From contig NC_012966.1 in the NCBI RefSeq assembly GCF_000027005.1, positions 682,001 to 746,000 of the forward strand: a DNA stretch of 64,000 bases, written 5' to 3'. The notes under the pieces were generated by a model. That model made no database searches and was not told the DNA's origin. It saw only the letters and a program-made list of their open reading frames with translations. Source of the stretch: Komagataella phaffii GS115 (taxonomy: Eukaryota; Ascomycota; Pichiomycetes; Pichiales; Pichiaceae). The position numbers and the translations under genes are program-made. Every line of letters starts with the position of its first letter. Position 1 is the first letter of the stretch. Of the stretch, positions 29,122 to 38,300 are shown in pieces.

Positions 29122-31347
29122 ATGTCACATCTCAAAAAGATCCAGGATAGGACTCCGGTCGAGAGTTTGTCACCTCAGGACAAAAAGGAAATCAAGTCGC
29201 TCTTTGACAGTCTGCCATTGCCCTCTTCTGACCTAGCTAACTCCTACGCAGTCCCAGGGTCAGCCAAAACTGGATATTCACCTACATTCAGAAATAGTTA
29301 TGTCAGAAACGGATCGTTGATCGAGACGCTACATCCTTCTCTGAGGACTCTGCATGAGTTGTTCAGTAACTCTGTTCAGTTGTATGGAGAAAGGGACTGT
29401 TTGGGTTCTAGACTTTATGACCATGATGTAAAGGACGGTTATGACGATTATTTCACGTTTGAGAACTACAGGACGATTTGCGAACGAAAGTCTAATTTGG
29501 GAGCTGGTATAATTCATTCCGTGCTAGATAACGAATACAGAATTGACCCAAAAGACGGCGGTTTTGACCTTGCAGATTATAACACCAATAACTTCATTGT
29601 CAGTCTGTATGGTAGAAATAGGGCTGAATGGGTGCTATCTGATTTGGCCTGTCAAACCTACAGTTTACCGGACACTGCATTGTATGATACATTAGGACCC
29701 ACAACTTCCGCTTATATCCTTGAGCTGACAAAGTCTCCAGTAGTAATTTGCTGCGCTGAGAAGATTGAAAAACTTATTGAGCTCAAGACAAACAATCCAG
29801 AGTCACTCAAGCATTTTATCACCATCATTTCTATGGATAATCTTGATTTTCAAGATTTTTCCATCAACGACCTTATAAAAAGAGCCAACAGTGTTCAAAT
29901 TAAACTGTTAGATTTGGGACAAACAGAAGAGCTGGGTAAGGCTTCTCCTGTGGCAGAAATACCTCCACTTCCTTCGACCATATACACTATTTCGTTTACC
30001 TCAGGAACCACTGGAGTTCCCAAGGGAGTAGTATTGACACACAAAATAGCCACTGCAGCAGCCACGTTTGCTTTATCGCATATAGGGCTTCCTGACAGCG
30101 GAAGAACGCTGAGTATTCTTCCCTTGGCTCATATTTTTGAAAGGCAAGTATCCAATCTAGCGCTTGTCGCTGGAGTAGCTTTAACATTCCCACATCTCCC
30201 AGGCCCAGAGCATATTGTTCCAAACCTTCGTATAAGTAAACCTTGTGCTCTAACTGCTGTGCCGAGATTGTATAACAAGTTTGAAAGTGCAATCAAGTCT
30301 TCCCTTCTAAGTGGACCGGAGACAATTACCCAGAAGCTGGTTTCCGCCATAATTAGCCAAAACATCCGAACTCAATCGGCCAAAGATGGGAATAAGGGCA
30401 ACAATTTTATTTCACGACAATTGGTCACAAAGAAAATCAGGGCATCTTTAGGATTAGATAACTGTCAATTCTTGGTTACTGGCTCAGCACCCATTGACCC
30501 AGAAACGATGAAGTTCTTGAAGGGATCTCTAGGAGTTGGATTTATGCAAGGTTATGGGCTAACGGAATGTTATGCTGGAATCTGCATCTCATCAGCTTAT
30601 CTGAAAGAAAATGGTTCCTGTGGTGCCATTGGGATATCTGCTGAAATGAGGTTGAGAGATGTGCCTGAAATGAACTATTTCTCTGGAAAACAACTTGCGG
30701 ATGGGTCGTATCACGGTGAGCTGCAATTACGTGGTCCTCAGGTTTTCAGCTACTACTATAAAAGACCCGATGAGACTGAAAAAGCATTTGATAAAGACGG
30801 CTGGTTCTGTACTGGAGATATTGCTAGAATTGACAAAAATGGAAAGCTTTACATTATTGACAGAGTTAAGAATTTTTTCAAATTATCCCAAGGGGAGTAC
30901 GTAACACCAGAGAAAATTGAGAACATTTACCTTAGTAGTTCTCCTTTGATTTCACAAGTTTTCATTCATGGTGACTCTCTGCATTCTTTTTTGGTGGCTG
31001 TTGTTGGTGTAGATGAAACGTTTTTCAATAATTTGAGATCAGTTGACCCGTCAATCATTAAGAATTATGAACTCAAATCCACTGAAGACACCATTGAAAA
31101 ATGCAATGCTAATAAAGATTTGAAGAGATCTCTTCTCTTTCTATTCAATAAGAGTGTCGAAAGTGCTGGATTGTTGGGTTTTGAAAAAATCCACAACTTT
31201 CACCTTGCGTTTGAACCGTTAAAGATTGAAGACGATACTCTGACTCCTACGTTTAAACTTCGTAGGGTTCAAGCCAAGCACAAATTTGACACCGAATTGG
31301 CTAATTTGTACAATGAGAAGAGTCTTCTGAGGGAGACTAAGATGTAG
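29122..31347 (+). CDS. FAA2: Medium/long-chain acyl-CoA synthetase, Faa2 type
   Basis: A 741-residue AMP-forming acyl-CoA synthetase. The AMP-binding motif YTISFTSGTTGVPKGV lies near residue 290, and the adenylation and fatty-acid signature blocks follow (QGYGLTECYAGI; DGWFCTGDIARID; VKNFFKLSQGEYVTPEKIE). Many stretches match S. cerevisiae Faa2, the peroxisomal enzyme that activates medium-chain fatty acids for beta-oxidation. The last three residues, TKM, are only a weak fit to the PTS1 consensus (S/A/C-K/R/H-L/M), where Faa2 has EKL. Peroxisomal location is therefore likely by homology but not assured. The peroxisomal ATP carrier ANT1 lies nearby. Confidence 0.88.
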   Translation: MSHLKKIQDRTPVESLSPQDKKEIKSLFDSLPLPSSDLANSYAVPGSAKTGYSPTFRNSYVRNGSLIETLHPSLRTLHELFSNSVQLYGERDCLGSRLYDHDVKDGYDDYFTFENYRTICERKSNLGAGIIHSVLDNEYRIDPKDGGFDLADYNTNNFIVSLYGRNRAEWVLSDLACQTYSLPDTALYDTLGPTTSAYILELTKSPVVICCAEKIEKLIELKTNNPESLKHFITIISMDNLDFQDFSINDLIKRANSVQIKLLDLGQTEELGKASPVAEIPPLPSTIYTISFTSGTTGVPKGVVLTHKIATAAATFALSHIGLPDSGRTLSILPLAHIFERQVSNLALVAGVALTFPHLPGPEHIVPNLRISKPCALTAVPRLYNKFESAIKSSLLSGPETITQKLVSAIISQNIRTQSAKDGNKGNNFISRQLVTKKIRASLGLDNCQFLVTGSAPIDPETMKFLKGSLGVGFMQGYGLTECYAGICISSAYLKENGSCGAIGISAEMRLRDVPEMNYFSGKQLADGSYHGELQLRGPQVFSYYYKRPDETEKAFDKDGWFCTGDIARIDKNGKLYIIDRVKNFFKLSQGEYVTPEKIENIYLSSSPLISQVFIHGDSLHSFLVAVVGVDETFFNNLRSVDPSIIKNYELKSTEDTIEKCNANKDLKRSLLFLFNKSVESAGLLGFEKIHNFHLAFEPLKIEDDTLTPTFKLRRVQAKHKFDTELANLYNEKSLLRETKM

Positions 31348-31399
31348 TTTTTAGACTTGAATTTATGACCTCTGTTTTTTATTTCATTTTTGGTATAGC

Positions 31400-32047
31400 T
31401 CAATGTGTCATTATCACAGGTTTTCCCTCCTCCCACTCTTTGATGGCATTATCAATGTTGAACCAGTATTTTAGTTTGATACTCTCCATTGCTGCATTCT
31501 CGTAATCCTCGTCTTTGAACAACTGGCCCAACTTGCTGATGGACTCTGCAATTCGTTCATCGTTACTGATTTTGAGGGCAGCCAACTCCGAATCGTCGGA
31601 AACATTCTCCAATTCTTCATGTATCTCCAAAATGTCAAGAAGAAGAGCTTTATCCTTGAATTGGTAGCTTTTTGAGGCTTCATCTGTGGTAATGTCAATG
31701 TTTGCATTCAATTTTAAGATGTACTGTGCTCGTGTTAGGGGTGATTTCAATGTGGCATAAGCATTGTTCAGGAGACTTGAATATTCTTCATCGTCCAGGT
31801 GCACTTTATCATCCCCACTATTCAAAATATCAGGATGGTATTTGGCTTGTAGCTTTCTGAACTCCTTTCGAAGTTGTCTTTGGTCGACATCGAAACTTCC
31901 GGCGGGTGGAGGACCATAAGGGAAGGTGTTATGAAAGATTCTGTAATAATTCACTTTTGCCGCATCAAGCAGCACGCTTTTCTGGCTAAACAAACGAATA
32001 CGAGTGGAGCTAGCAAATCTTGGGATCAATTGTAGACCTCTAAACAT
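31400..32047 (-). CDS. JAC1: Mitochondrial J-protein for Fe-S cluster transfer, Jac1/Hsc20
   Basis: A 215-residue protein with a basic, hydroxylated presequence (MFRGLQLIPRFASSTRIRLFSQ), a J domain with the HPD motif at residues 71-73 (AKYHPDIL), and a C-terminal three-helix domain with the HscB-type LLDILEIHEELE segment that contacts the scaffold Isu1. Jac1 recruits the Hsp70 Ssq1 to Isu1 to release Fe-S clusters in the matrix. The frame extends two codons upstream only by a TTG; ATG at 32047 is used. It is divergent from the next gene with 144 bp between. Confidence 0.92.
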   Translation of the reverse strand: MFRGLQLIPRFASSTRIRLFSQKSVLLDAAKVNYYRIFHNTFPYGPPPAGSFDVDQRQLRKEFRKLQAKYHPDILNSGDDKVHLDDEEYSSLLNNAYATLKSPLTRAQYILKLNANIDITTDEASKSYQFKDKALLLDILEIHEELENVSDDSELAALKISNDERIAESISKLGQLFKDEDYENAAMESIKLKYWFNIDNAIKEWEEGKPVIMTH

Positions 32048-32191
32048 GTTCAAAGTGGGGTATTCTTGGAGGCAGGTGTTTGAATACTAAGGATCAATTG
32101 TGGAGGAAAATGAAATACTCGGTGCTTACGTTAGCAAGACCTCATCGAAACTCATCTTCTTCACTAGGAAACATCCCTCAGTCGACTCCAC

Positions 32192-32881
32192 ATGATACCA
32201 AAACCTTTGTATAACTCCCTAGTGAGGTTGCATCTACAGGTCTATCCCGCTCCACTCACAGCTTCACAGTCCACTTTTGTGTTTAATCGCGTTATTCAGC
32301 CTATTATAACCGACATGAATTCCAACTATAATGCAAAGAGACTTGCATCAGAGAGGATGTACTATTCTCCAGTCTACTACAAGACTCATTTCAACGTACA
32401 GCATCAGAAATTTGGAAGAGACATCTCCCTCATACTAGACATTAATGGAGTGGAAAACTTCGATTCCCTGGTCAAGTATAAGAAACGACCCGAGCTATCA
32501 CCTACACTCAAAGACGAAAGAATAAATGAACTTTACATCCAGTTTAACAGAATCAAGGGCATACTGAAACCTCATTTACTAGATAATATTCCAACCAGTT
32601 TTCCAATCAAGGCCAAGGACGAAGAATCACCCGAAATTAATGTGACTGACGCTACGGCGGAAAGACCATACTGGCTTGCGAACGACCAGGCAACTATGGA
32701 TATGGAACTGGTTGCAGATTTGAGTCGGATGTCACTGTTTATTCTAAAAGATGTCACGGTGGGAAAGAATATATTTCTTAACATGTACAATGCTGATGCA
32801 TTTCACAACAACGATGAATCAGGGTTGTTGGAGGGAAAAACGTCAGAGGTGATGTTAATGGGATTTAATGGCTTTAAATGA
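32192..32881 (+). CDS. Unrecognised protein, possibly mitochondrial
   Basis: A 229-residue protein without membrane spans. The N-terminus (MIPKPLYNSLVRLHLQ) is basic, lacks acidic residues for the first 40 positions and could form an amphipathic presequence, so a mitochondrial location is plausible. The middle has an ordered look (YYKTHFNVQHQKFGRDISLILDING; LSPTLKDERINELYIQFNRIKGIL), and the end is acidic to neutral. No domain is recognised. The frame fits neatly between JAC1 and NUP57 (30-bp gap to the latter, convergent), and codon use resembles its neighbours. The upstream ATG context is ordinary. Confidence 0.65.
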   Translation: MIPKPLYNSLVRLHLQVYPAPLTASQSTFVFNRVIQPIITDMNSNYNAKRLASERMYYSPVYYKTHFNVQHQKFGRDISLILDINGVENFDSLVKYKKRPELSPTLKDERINELYIQFNRIKGILKPHLLDNIPTSFPIKAKDEESPEINVTDATAERPYWLANDQATMDMELVADLSRMSLFILKDVTVGKNIFLNMYNADAFHNNDESGLLEGKTSEVMLMGFNGFK

Positions 32882-32911
32882 TTACATATAATGAATGCAC
32901 TAATAGATAGT

Positions 32912-34525
32912 TCAGTTGACTTTTTCCAGCAGTTTGTCCAGTTTCTCTTTATCTGTTTGAATAAGCTCATACAGATATTGGATACCCTGTTGCTGTTTGC
33001 CCAGGACATCTGTCACTTTACTAGTTGTGGATAAATCTCTCTCTTGGACCTGCTCTTGGGTGATGAGTAGACCACTTTCTTTTTGCTGCTGTTGACTGAG
33101 GTTTTTGGCTCTTTCTCTCAGATTAGAAAGTCTACCCCATAATTCGTTTGTTCTTCCCAATCCCGCAGGATCGTTCAAAGTGTTGAATAACTTTTCAAAT
33201 TCTAACTTCAAATGCTCTTCATCAGTTGATAATGGGTAACCTCTGGACTTCAAAACCGATAGAATTATAGCGAGTCTGAGTAATTTCTTGCTCAGGTTCT
33301 TGTACTTCACTTTGCACTCGGTTAACCTTGCACTGGTGTTGAGATCGTGTTTTTCACCTAGATCGGTAAGATTATCGTTTATCGTATTGAGAATAATTCT
33401 GGACTGACGAACATGCTCTGTTTGCGTGTTGGCTCTTGTTAACAAATCATCAAATCCCTTGGCCTTAACAGGGATGGAATTATACTTGGTGGGTCGGTTC
33501 GACATTGCCTTTTCCCATTCCTCCGGTAGTTCATCCTGCGGCCTTTGGACATTGGCAAGACTTTCATTTGAAGGAAGCTTGTTGTAAAAGTGAGTTTTCA
33601 ACATACAATTAGGGGACGAAGGATCCCAAGAGTTCTTGACTTTAATGATTTGATCTGTAATGGTAGGAGTGTAGTTATTAGAATTATTGTTGAACGTGGC
33701 AACCGCTTGATTTGATTGCATTTGTTGCAGAGCATTAGATGGCTGTGATTTTTGCTGCTGACTCCAGGCAAACGAAGGTTGGGCCGATGTTGGAACGTTG
33801 TTGTTCACTTGGTTGTTTGCATTTGTGTTGGCATTGTTACCGAATAATCCGCCAGCTGTGTTTGAGGTATTGGTGCTAGTGTTACCACCAAATAACCCAC
33901 TGGAAGTACCAGTATTATTAGTGCTTCCAAACAAGCCTCCCGAAGGGGCACCAGTGTTTGTGGTATTTCCAGTGTTGCTGGTACCAAAAAGTCCTCCACT
34001 GTTCGTGCTAGTGCCCTTGTTTCCAAACAGTCCTCCAGACGCAGTATTGTTATTGCCTCCAAACAAACCCCCCGATCCGGCGTTGTTCGTGTTGCCATTA
34101 TTTGGATTAGCATTGGCATTACCGAACAGTCCACCGGAAGTTGTGTTATTGGCATTGGAGGCATTGTTCCCAAATAGCCCCCCCGATGCTGTATTATTTA
34201 CATTAGTGTTGTTGTTATTGCCAAACAGTCCACCGGATGTGGTATTAGAAGTGTTCCCCGTATTGGCCCCCGTATTGGCTCCAAATAGACCAGTGCTTGC
34301 ACCAGTAGTTCCAGCAGGCTTGGCACCAAACAGTCCGCCGGAATTGGAAGACGAAGGGTTTGTGTTTAGATTCAACCCGCCGCTAGTTGGTTTGGCACCA
34401 AACGAAAAACTGGAAGAACCAGCCGCAGGGGCAGCATTGTTGCTAGTATTCGATCCAAAGGAAAATCCCCCCGTGGAAGTGTTTCCTGGCGCCGCATTCG
34501 TCTTAGCTCCAAAATTGAAAGACAT
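32912..34525 (-). CDS. NUP57: GLFG nucleoporin Nup57
   Basis: A 537-residue nuclear-pore protein. Residues 1-240 are an Asn/Thr/Gly-rich FG domain with about a dozen GGLFG units plus several FSFG/FGAK, which bind transport receptors. Residues about 290-537 form the helical domain of the Nup54/Nup57 family (ITDQIIKVKNSWDPSSPNCMLKTHFYN; LSKKLLRLAIILSVLKSRGYPL), which makes the Nsp1-Nup49-Nup57 channel trimer. Nup49 is the alternative GLFG protein, but the SWDPSSPNC block and domain length favour Nup57. The frame runs five codons further upstream by a TTG; ATG at 34525 is used. A long opposite-strand open frame here is a shadow of the repeats. Confidence 0.88.
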   Translation of the reverse strand: MSFNFGAKTNAAPGNTSTGGFSFGSNTSNNAAPAAGSSSFSFGAKPTSGGLNLNTNPSSSNSGGLFGAKPAGTTGASTGLFGANTGANTGNTSNTTSGGLFGNNNNTNVNNTASGGLFGNNASNANNTTSGGLFGNANANPNNGNTNNAGSGGLFGGNNNTASGGLFGNKGTSTNSGGLFGTSNTGNTTNTGAPSGGLFGSTNNTGTSSGLFGGNTSTNTSNTAGGLFGNNANTNANNQVNNNVPTSAQPSFAWSQQQKSQPSNALQQMQSNQAVATFNNNSNNYTPTITDQIIKVKNSWDPSSPNCMLKTHFYNKLPSNESLANVQRPQDELPEEWEKAMSNRPTKYNSIPVKAKGFDDLLTRANTQTEHVRQSRIILNTINDNLTDLGEKHDLNTSARLTECKVKYKNLSKKLLRLAIILSVLKSRGYPLSTDEEHLKLEFEKLFNTLNDPAGLGRTNELWGRLSNLRERAKNLSQQQQKESGLLITQEQVQERDLSTTSKVTDVLGKQQQGIQYLYELIQTDKEKLDKLLEKVN

Positions 34526-34735
34526 GGGCGATGATATCAATGGTACTCGTTCTTCCTTACAGATCTCAGATGTTATGTTTCTTCACTGTCTAAAAATCTT
34601 GTATTGGAATGTGCTCACGACCTTTTTTTCTCTATACTCAGAGGTGCTCGAATTTTTTCCAACCAATCAACCTCAAGTGAAGTTATCCCAAAGAGTAACA
34701 CTATCAAGGCCCAGGTCTGACGAAACACACACAGA

Positions 34736-35290
34736 ATGTCTAGTACGCACACAAATGACTCCCTTAACTCATCTAACTACGTGGACAAACTGAAGGATAC
34801 CCACTTCGTGTTTGAAAATGATAAATTACCCTCTGAGATCCCAGATGTTGAGGAAGTTGGAGCCACCACAGCTCCTCTGTTAAGTGCAGCATATTTCATC
34901 GGGGCCAAGTGCCAGGACTACAATGACGACTTCATGTTGTGTCAGAAGGAGGCCAAGGGCAACGGGCCTATTGACTGTTTGAAGGAAGGTCGTCGTGTAA
35001 CCAGATGTGCCTCAGGCGTCTTGAAAGACTTGAATACCCACTGCTCTGACGAGTTCAGATTGCATTGGCAATGTCTGTCATTTTCTAACCTGGAGTACAA
35101 GAATTGTAGAAAGGCCGAGTCATTGTTAAATAAATGTGTGTTTGAAAAGATGAACCTTGTGAAGAAAATTCCGGGGATCCCTGAAGACCGCCAAATTCAT
35201 CTCAAACAAAACCCAGTATTGAAGCCTGTTGCATTACATCAAGATTCTGAAGTGGCCTTCAAAAAAGCCCAGAACGAAAACAGTATTTAG
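34736..35290 (+). CDS. Complex I accessory subunit NDUFA8 (PGIV/NUPM type)
   Basis: A 184-residue twin-CX9C protein. Four CX9C pairs are visible in two CHCH units: CQDYNDDFMLC with CLKEGRRVTRC, then CSDEFRLHWQC with CRKAESLLNKC. The block LLSAAYFIGAKCQDYNDDFMLC is the signature of NDUFA8 in respiratory complex I (NUPM in Yarrowia). It is folded by the Mia40 pathway in the intermembrane space and sits on the membrane arm. S. cerevisiae has no complex I, so this gene marks a yeast with a proton-pumping NADH dehydrogenase. It is divergent from NUP57 (210 bp). Confidence 0.92.
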   Translation: MSSTHTNDSLNSSNYVDKLKDTHFVFENDKLPSEIPDVEEVGATTAPLLSAAYFIGAKCQDYNDDFMLCQKEAKGNGPIDCLKEGRRVTRCASGVLKDLNTHCSDEFRLHWQCLSFSNLEYKNCRKAESLLNKCVFEKMNLVKKIPGIPEDRQIHLKQNPVLKPVALHQDSEVAFKKAQNENSI

Positions 35291-35372
35291 ACATAGTTTG
35301 ATGTATTTATTTATTTATTAATGTAGGTTAAAGAAAGAAAGCTAGAAAAATACATCAGAGACAAAAATTAGT

Positions 35373-38300
35373 TCAAGTCTCCCAATGCTTTAGTCTTTTA
35401 AATTCATGTAGACATGCAGAAAGTGCACTCATAAATTCTTCATTTGTCAACACAGTTAGTCGGCCATCATTTCCAAGGGCAATATCCGTTTCCTGTCTTA
35501 GTGCAAGGTTATTGGAAATGTTCTCAATTCTAGTAATGACATGCTCCAATAATGAAAAATAGTCCTCATCACCAAGCTTAGATGTCATCACCATGGAAAT
35601 CTGATCTGTAATGATAGAGCTGGTGTCATTGAACACTCTGCCTGACTGCAAAACAGTGAGTATGTGCTCTAACCTAAAAGCAATTCTTCTCAACTTCCAA
35701 ATATCACGAGCAGCTATAATTCCCATGATTCCATAGTCCCTGTCTCGGACAACTTGTGTAGCAACCATTTCGTCCTTATCCATCTTCTGCTCAGTACAGT
35801 CAATTCTCTCAGCCAATGATCCGGGATAACCCAGACAAATCTTTTCAGGATTTTCCAGTCCCTTCAACTTACGCTCTCCAATAACGAAAAACACCCACTT
35901 ATCAACCTCAAGCTGTTCGAATTCGCTTTCGATTTGGCATGCGTAAGAGGCATCAGTTCCATAAGCTTCAGCAACGGTCTGTTTCCATTGATCACCAAAC
36001 CTTTCTCCTGTGAATGATTTCAGCTTCTCGTGGCTCTCATCCAGTTTTTCAAATTCGTGAATAAACTGGGAACTCAATGCAATATGACCACCGTCTGCAA
36101 CACCGCTTACACGCGATGCCAGATTCACCATAGGCCCAAAATAATCCATTCTACGAGTAATAAGATCGGCCTCACAGACAGGAGACCCCCAATGTATACC
36201 CATTCTGACACTGAGTCCTCGAAACAAGTCGTTGCCATATTTGTCTTGAACTCTAGCGCAATGAGGACTCTTGATAATCTCCTCAGGCCAGCTTTCATGC
36301 AACAATTGCTTTTGAACGGAGAAACACCATAAAAGTGCAGATGTTGGGGTAGGAAACGCAACCATAAAAGCATCTCCTTCGGTTTTCACTTCATAACCAC
36401 CAACAATTTTCAGTTGCCGCCTCATTATAGAGTTATGCAGTTTTATGGCCGTTCTCATACTTATTGGATTCGTCTCCCATAACTTGGTGGAATTTTTGAT
36501 GTCAGTAAATACCATGGCAACGTTTCCTACAGGTGGATAAATTTCGTCTTCAAGTTTGATTAAGTTTGAATACTCTTGTCTCAAAACGTCCCTTGTGGTT
36601 TGGTTATTTGCAACCATCTGTTTATATCTCAACGAAATCACAATAACGGTGATGTTTCCACTGCAACCATAGGAAATTGCATAGTCTCTTAGCGTTTCGG
36701 CGGCAATCATCGGATTATTTACATCATTTCTGATAATGTCAAAAGCGAGGTCCATTGAAATCAGTTTCCAGAGCTCCTTTGTAGCAAGAACAATAGCCCC
36801 ATCCGTAGCTTTCAACTCAAATTGAGAAATTTTAGGAGCAGCATTGACCGTTGGCACCAGATTCCAGAATCCAAACGCTCTAGAAATATCAACCACATCG
36901 TTAACTTTTCCCTCCGTGGTTACAAATCCTCCTGATGCTCTAATCCTCTTATACTCGGATGGCTCATATGGTTCATGTTTCTGGGTTAAAACATCAAATT
37001 CTCCAGTGCTTGTAGTCTTGATGGACAGTGTATCTCCAACATTGGCCACATGAATTTTACGGCCTTGGATAAGGATTACAGTCCCGCTACACCCTGTCTT
37101 TCCTCCACTTCGAGCTAAATATTCTTTGGTCTGGCCTGGGAAATGCGAAGGATCGACATTTCCTGTACTTGGATCATCAATCAGTGTGTTAATTTCTTGA
37201 TTGCATTGCAGAAATGCTCTTCTTAAAGCGTCTACCGGCGTCCCGGAAGCCATCTTGCTATCTATAGCATCCAATTGAGTTTCTAGAAAGTTTTTAAAGA
37301 CTTCTTCCAAAACTTTTGTAACATGGACATCGTTGTTCTTACCATCAAAAAGACAGATAAGAGTCTCATCTTCCTTTTCACGGAATTTCTCTACAACACA
37401 GTCACGCGTAGTTAAGCTGCTATTCCTTCCCAATGTGTCAGAAATACCATATCCATAGCCTCCAAAAGTCGAAGGAGTACTTCTTACCCTGGTTTTGATG
37501 GAGTTTTCAATCGTATCGTTCCAAGTAACATCGACAAGGCCAAGAATACACAAATCCTGAAGGCTGCCAAATTTACTTGTAGTTTTTTCACCCATATCCT
37601 TCGACGTGGAAGTCGTGGACGAAATCTTCAAACTTTTGTTGCCTGAAAAATTCAAGTACTTCAACTCTTTGTTCATGTTCCAATTCCAATATCTGGGTGA
37701 ATCTGAGATATCATACTTCAAAATATTAGAACCCACGTCCAACACGGACAACCTGGGAATTTTTGATAGTTCATAAGGTAATGATTGGAATCGATTGCCG
37801 TTCAAATGTAATACGGTTAAATTCGTCAGTGATTCTAAATCGTCTGGCAAAATTGTCAACTCGTTTCCACTCAGATAAAGGTGGGTCAAATTCTTCAAAT
37901 GACCCAAAGAACCGTTTGTAAGGTCATAAATACCATTATACGAAATGTTCAGAGATCTGAGGTTTTTGAAATTTATCAAATTGGAAAGGTATCGATTTCT
38001 TAATCTGTTGTGGGACAAACTTAAAATTAATAAAGAATTGCCCAATTTATTCTCCCCTGTAAGTGCTGGAGTATCTGGTAAAGAATTTGATGACAAAATA
38101 AGCTCTCTCAAATTAAGCTGCCATATAGTTATAGGCAACGTCTTGATGTTATTCAAATGCAAATCTAAGCTGGTTAGTTCTTGCAACTCTGATATTTCAT
38201 CTGGTAGGGTTGTCAAATTATTATTACAAACTGATAGTTTCTTCAATTTTTTCAGCGTGGAGATCTCTTTGGGGAGAAAACTCAAATGATTATGATTCAA

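Noticed and set aside
33798..34793. 331-codon frame opposite NUP57
   Set aside because: It is the antisense of the GLFG repeat region, a Pro/Leu/Val-rich shadow produced by repeat composition.
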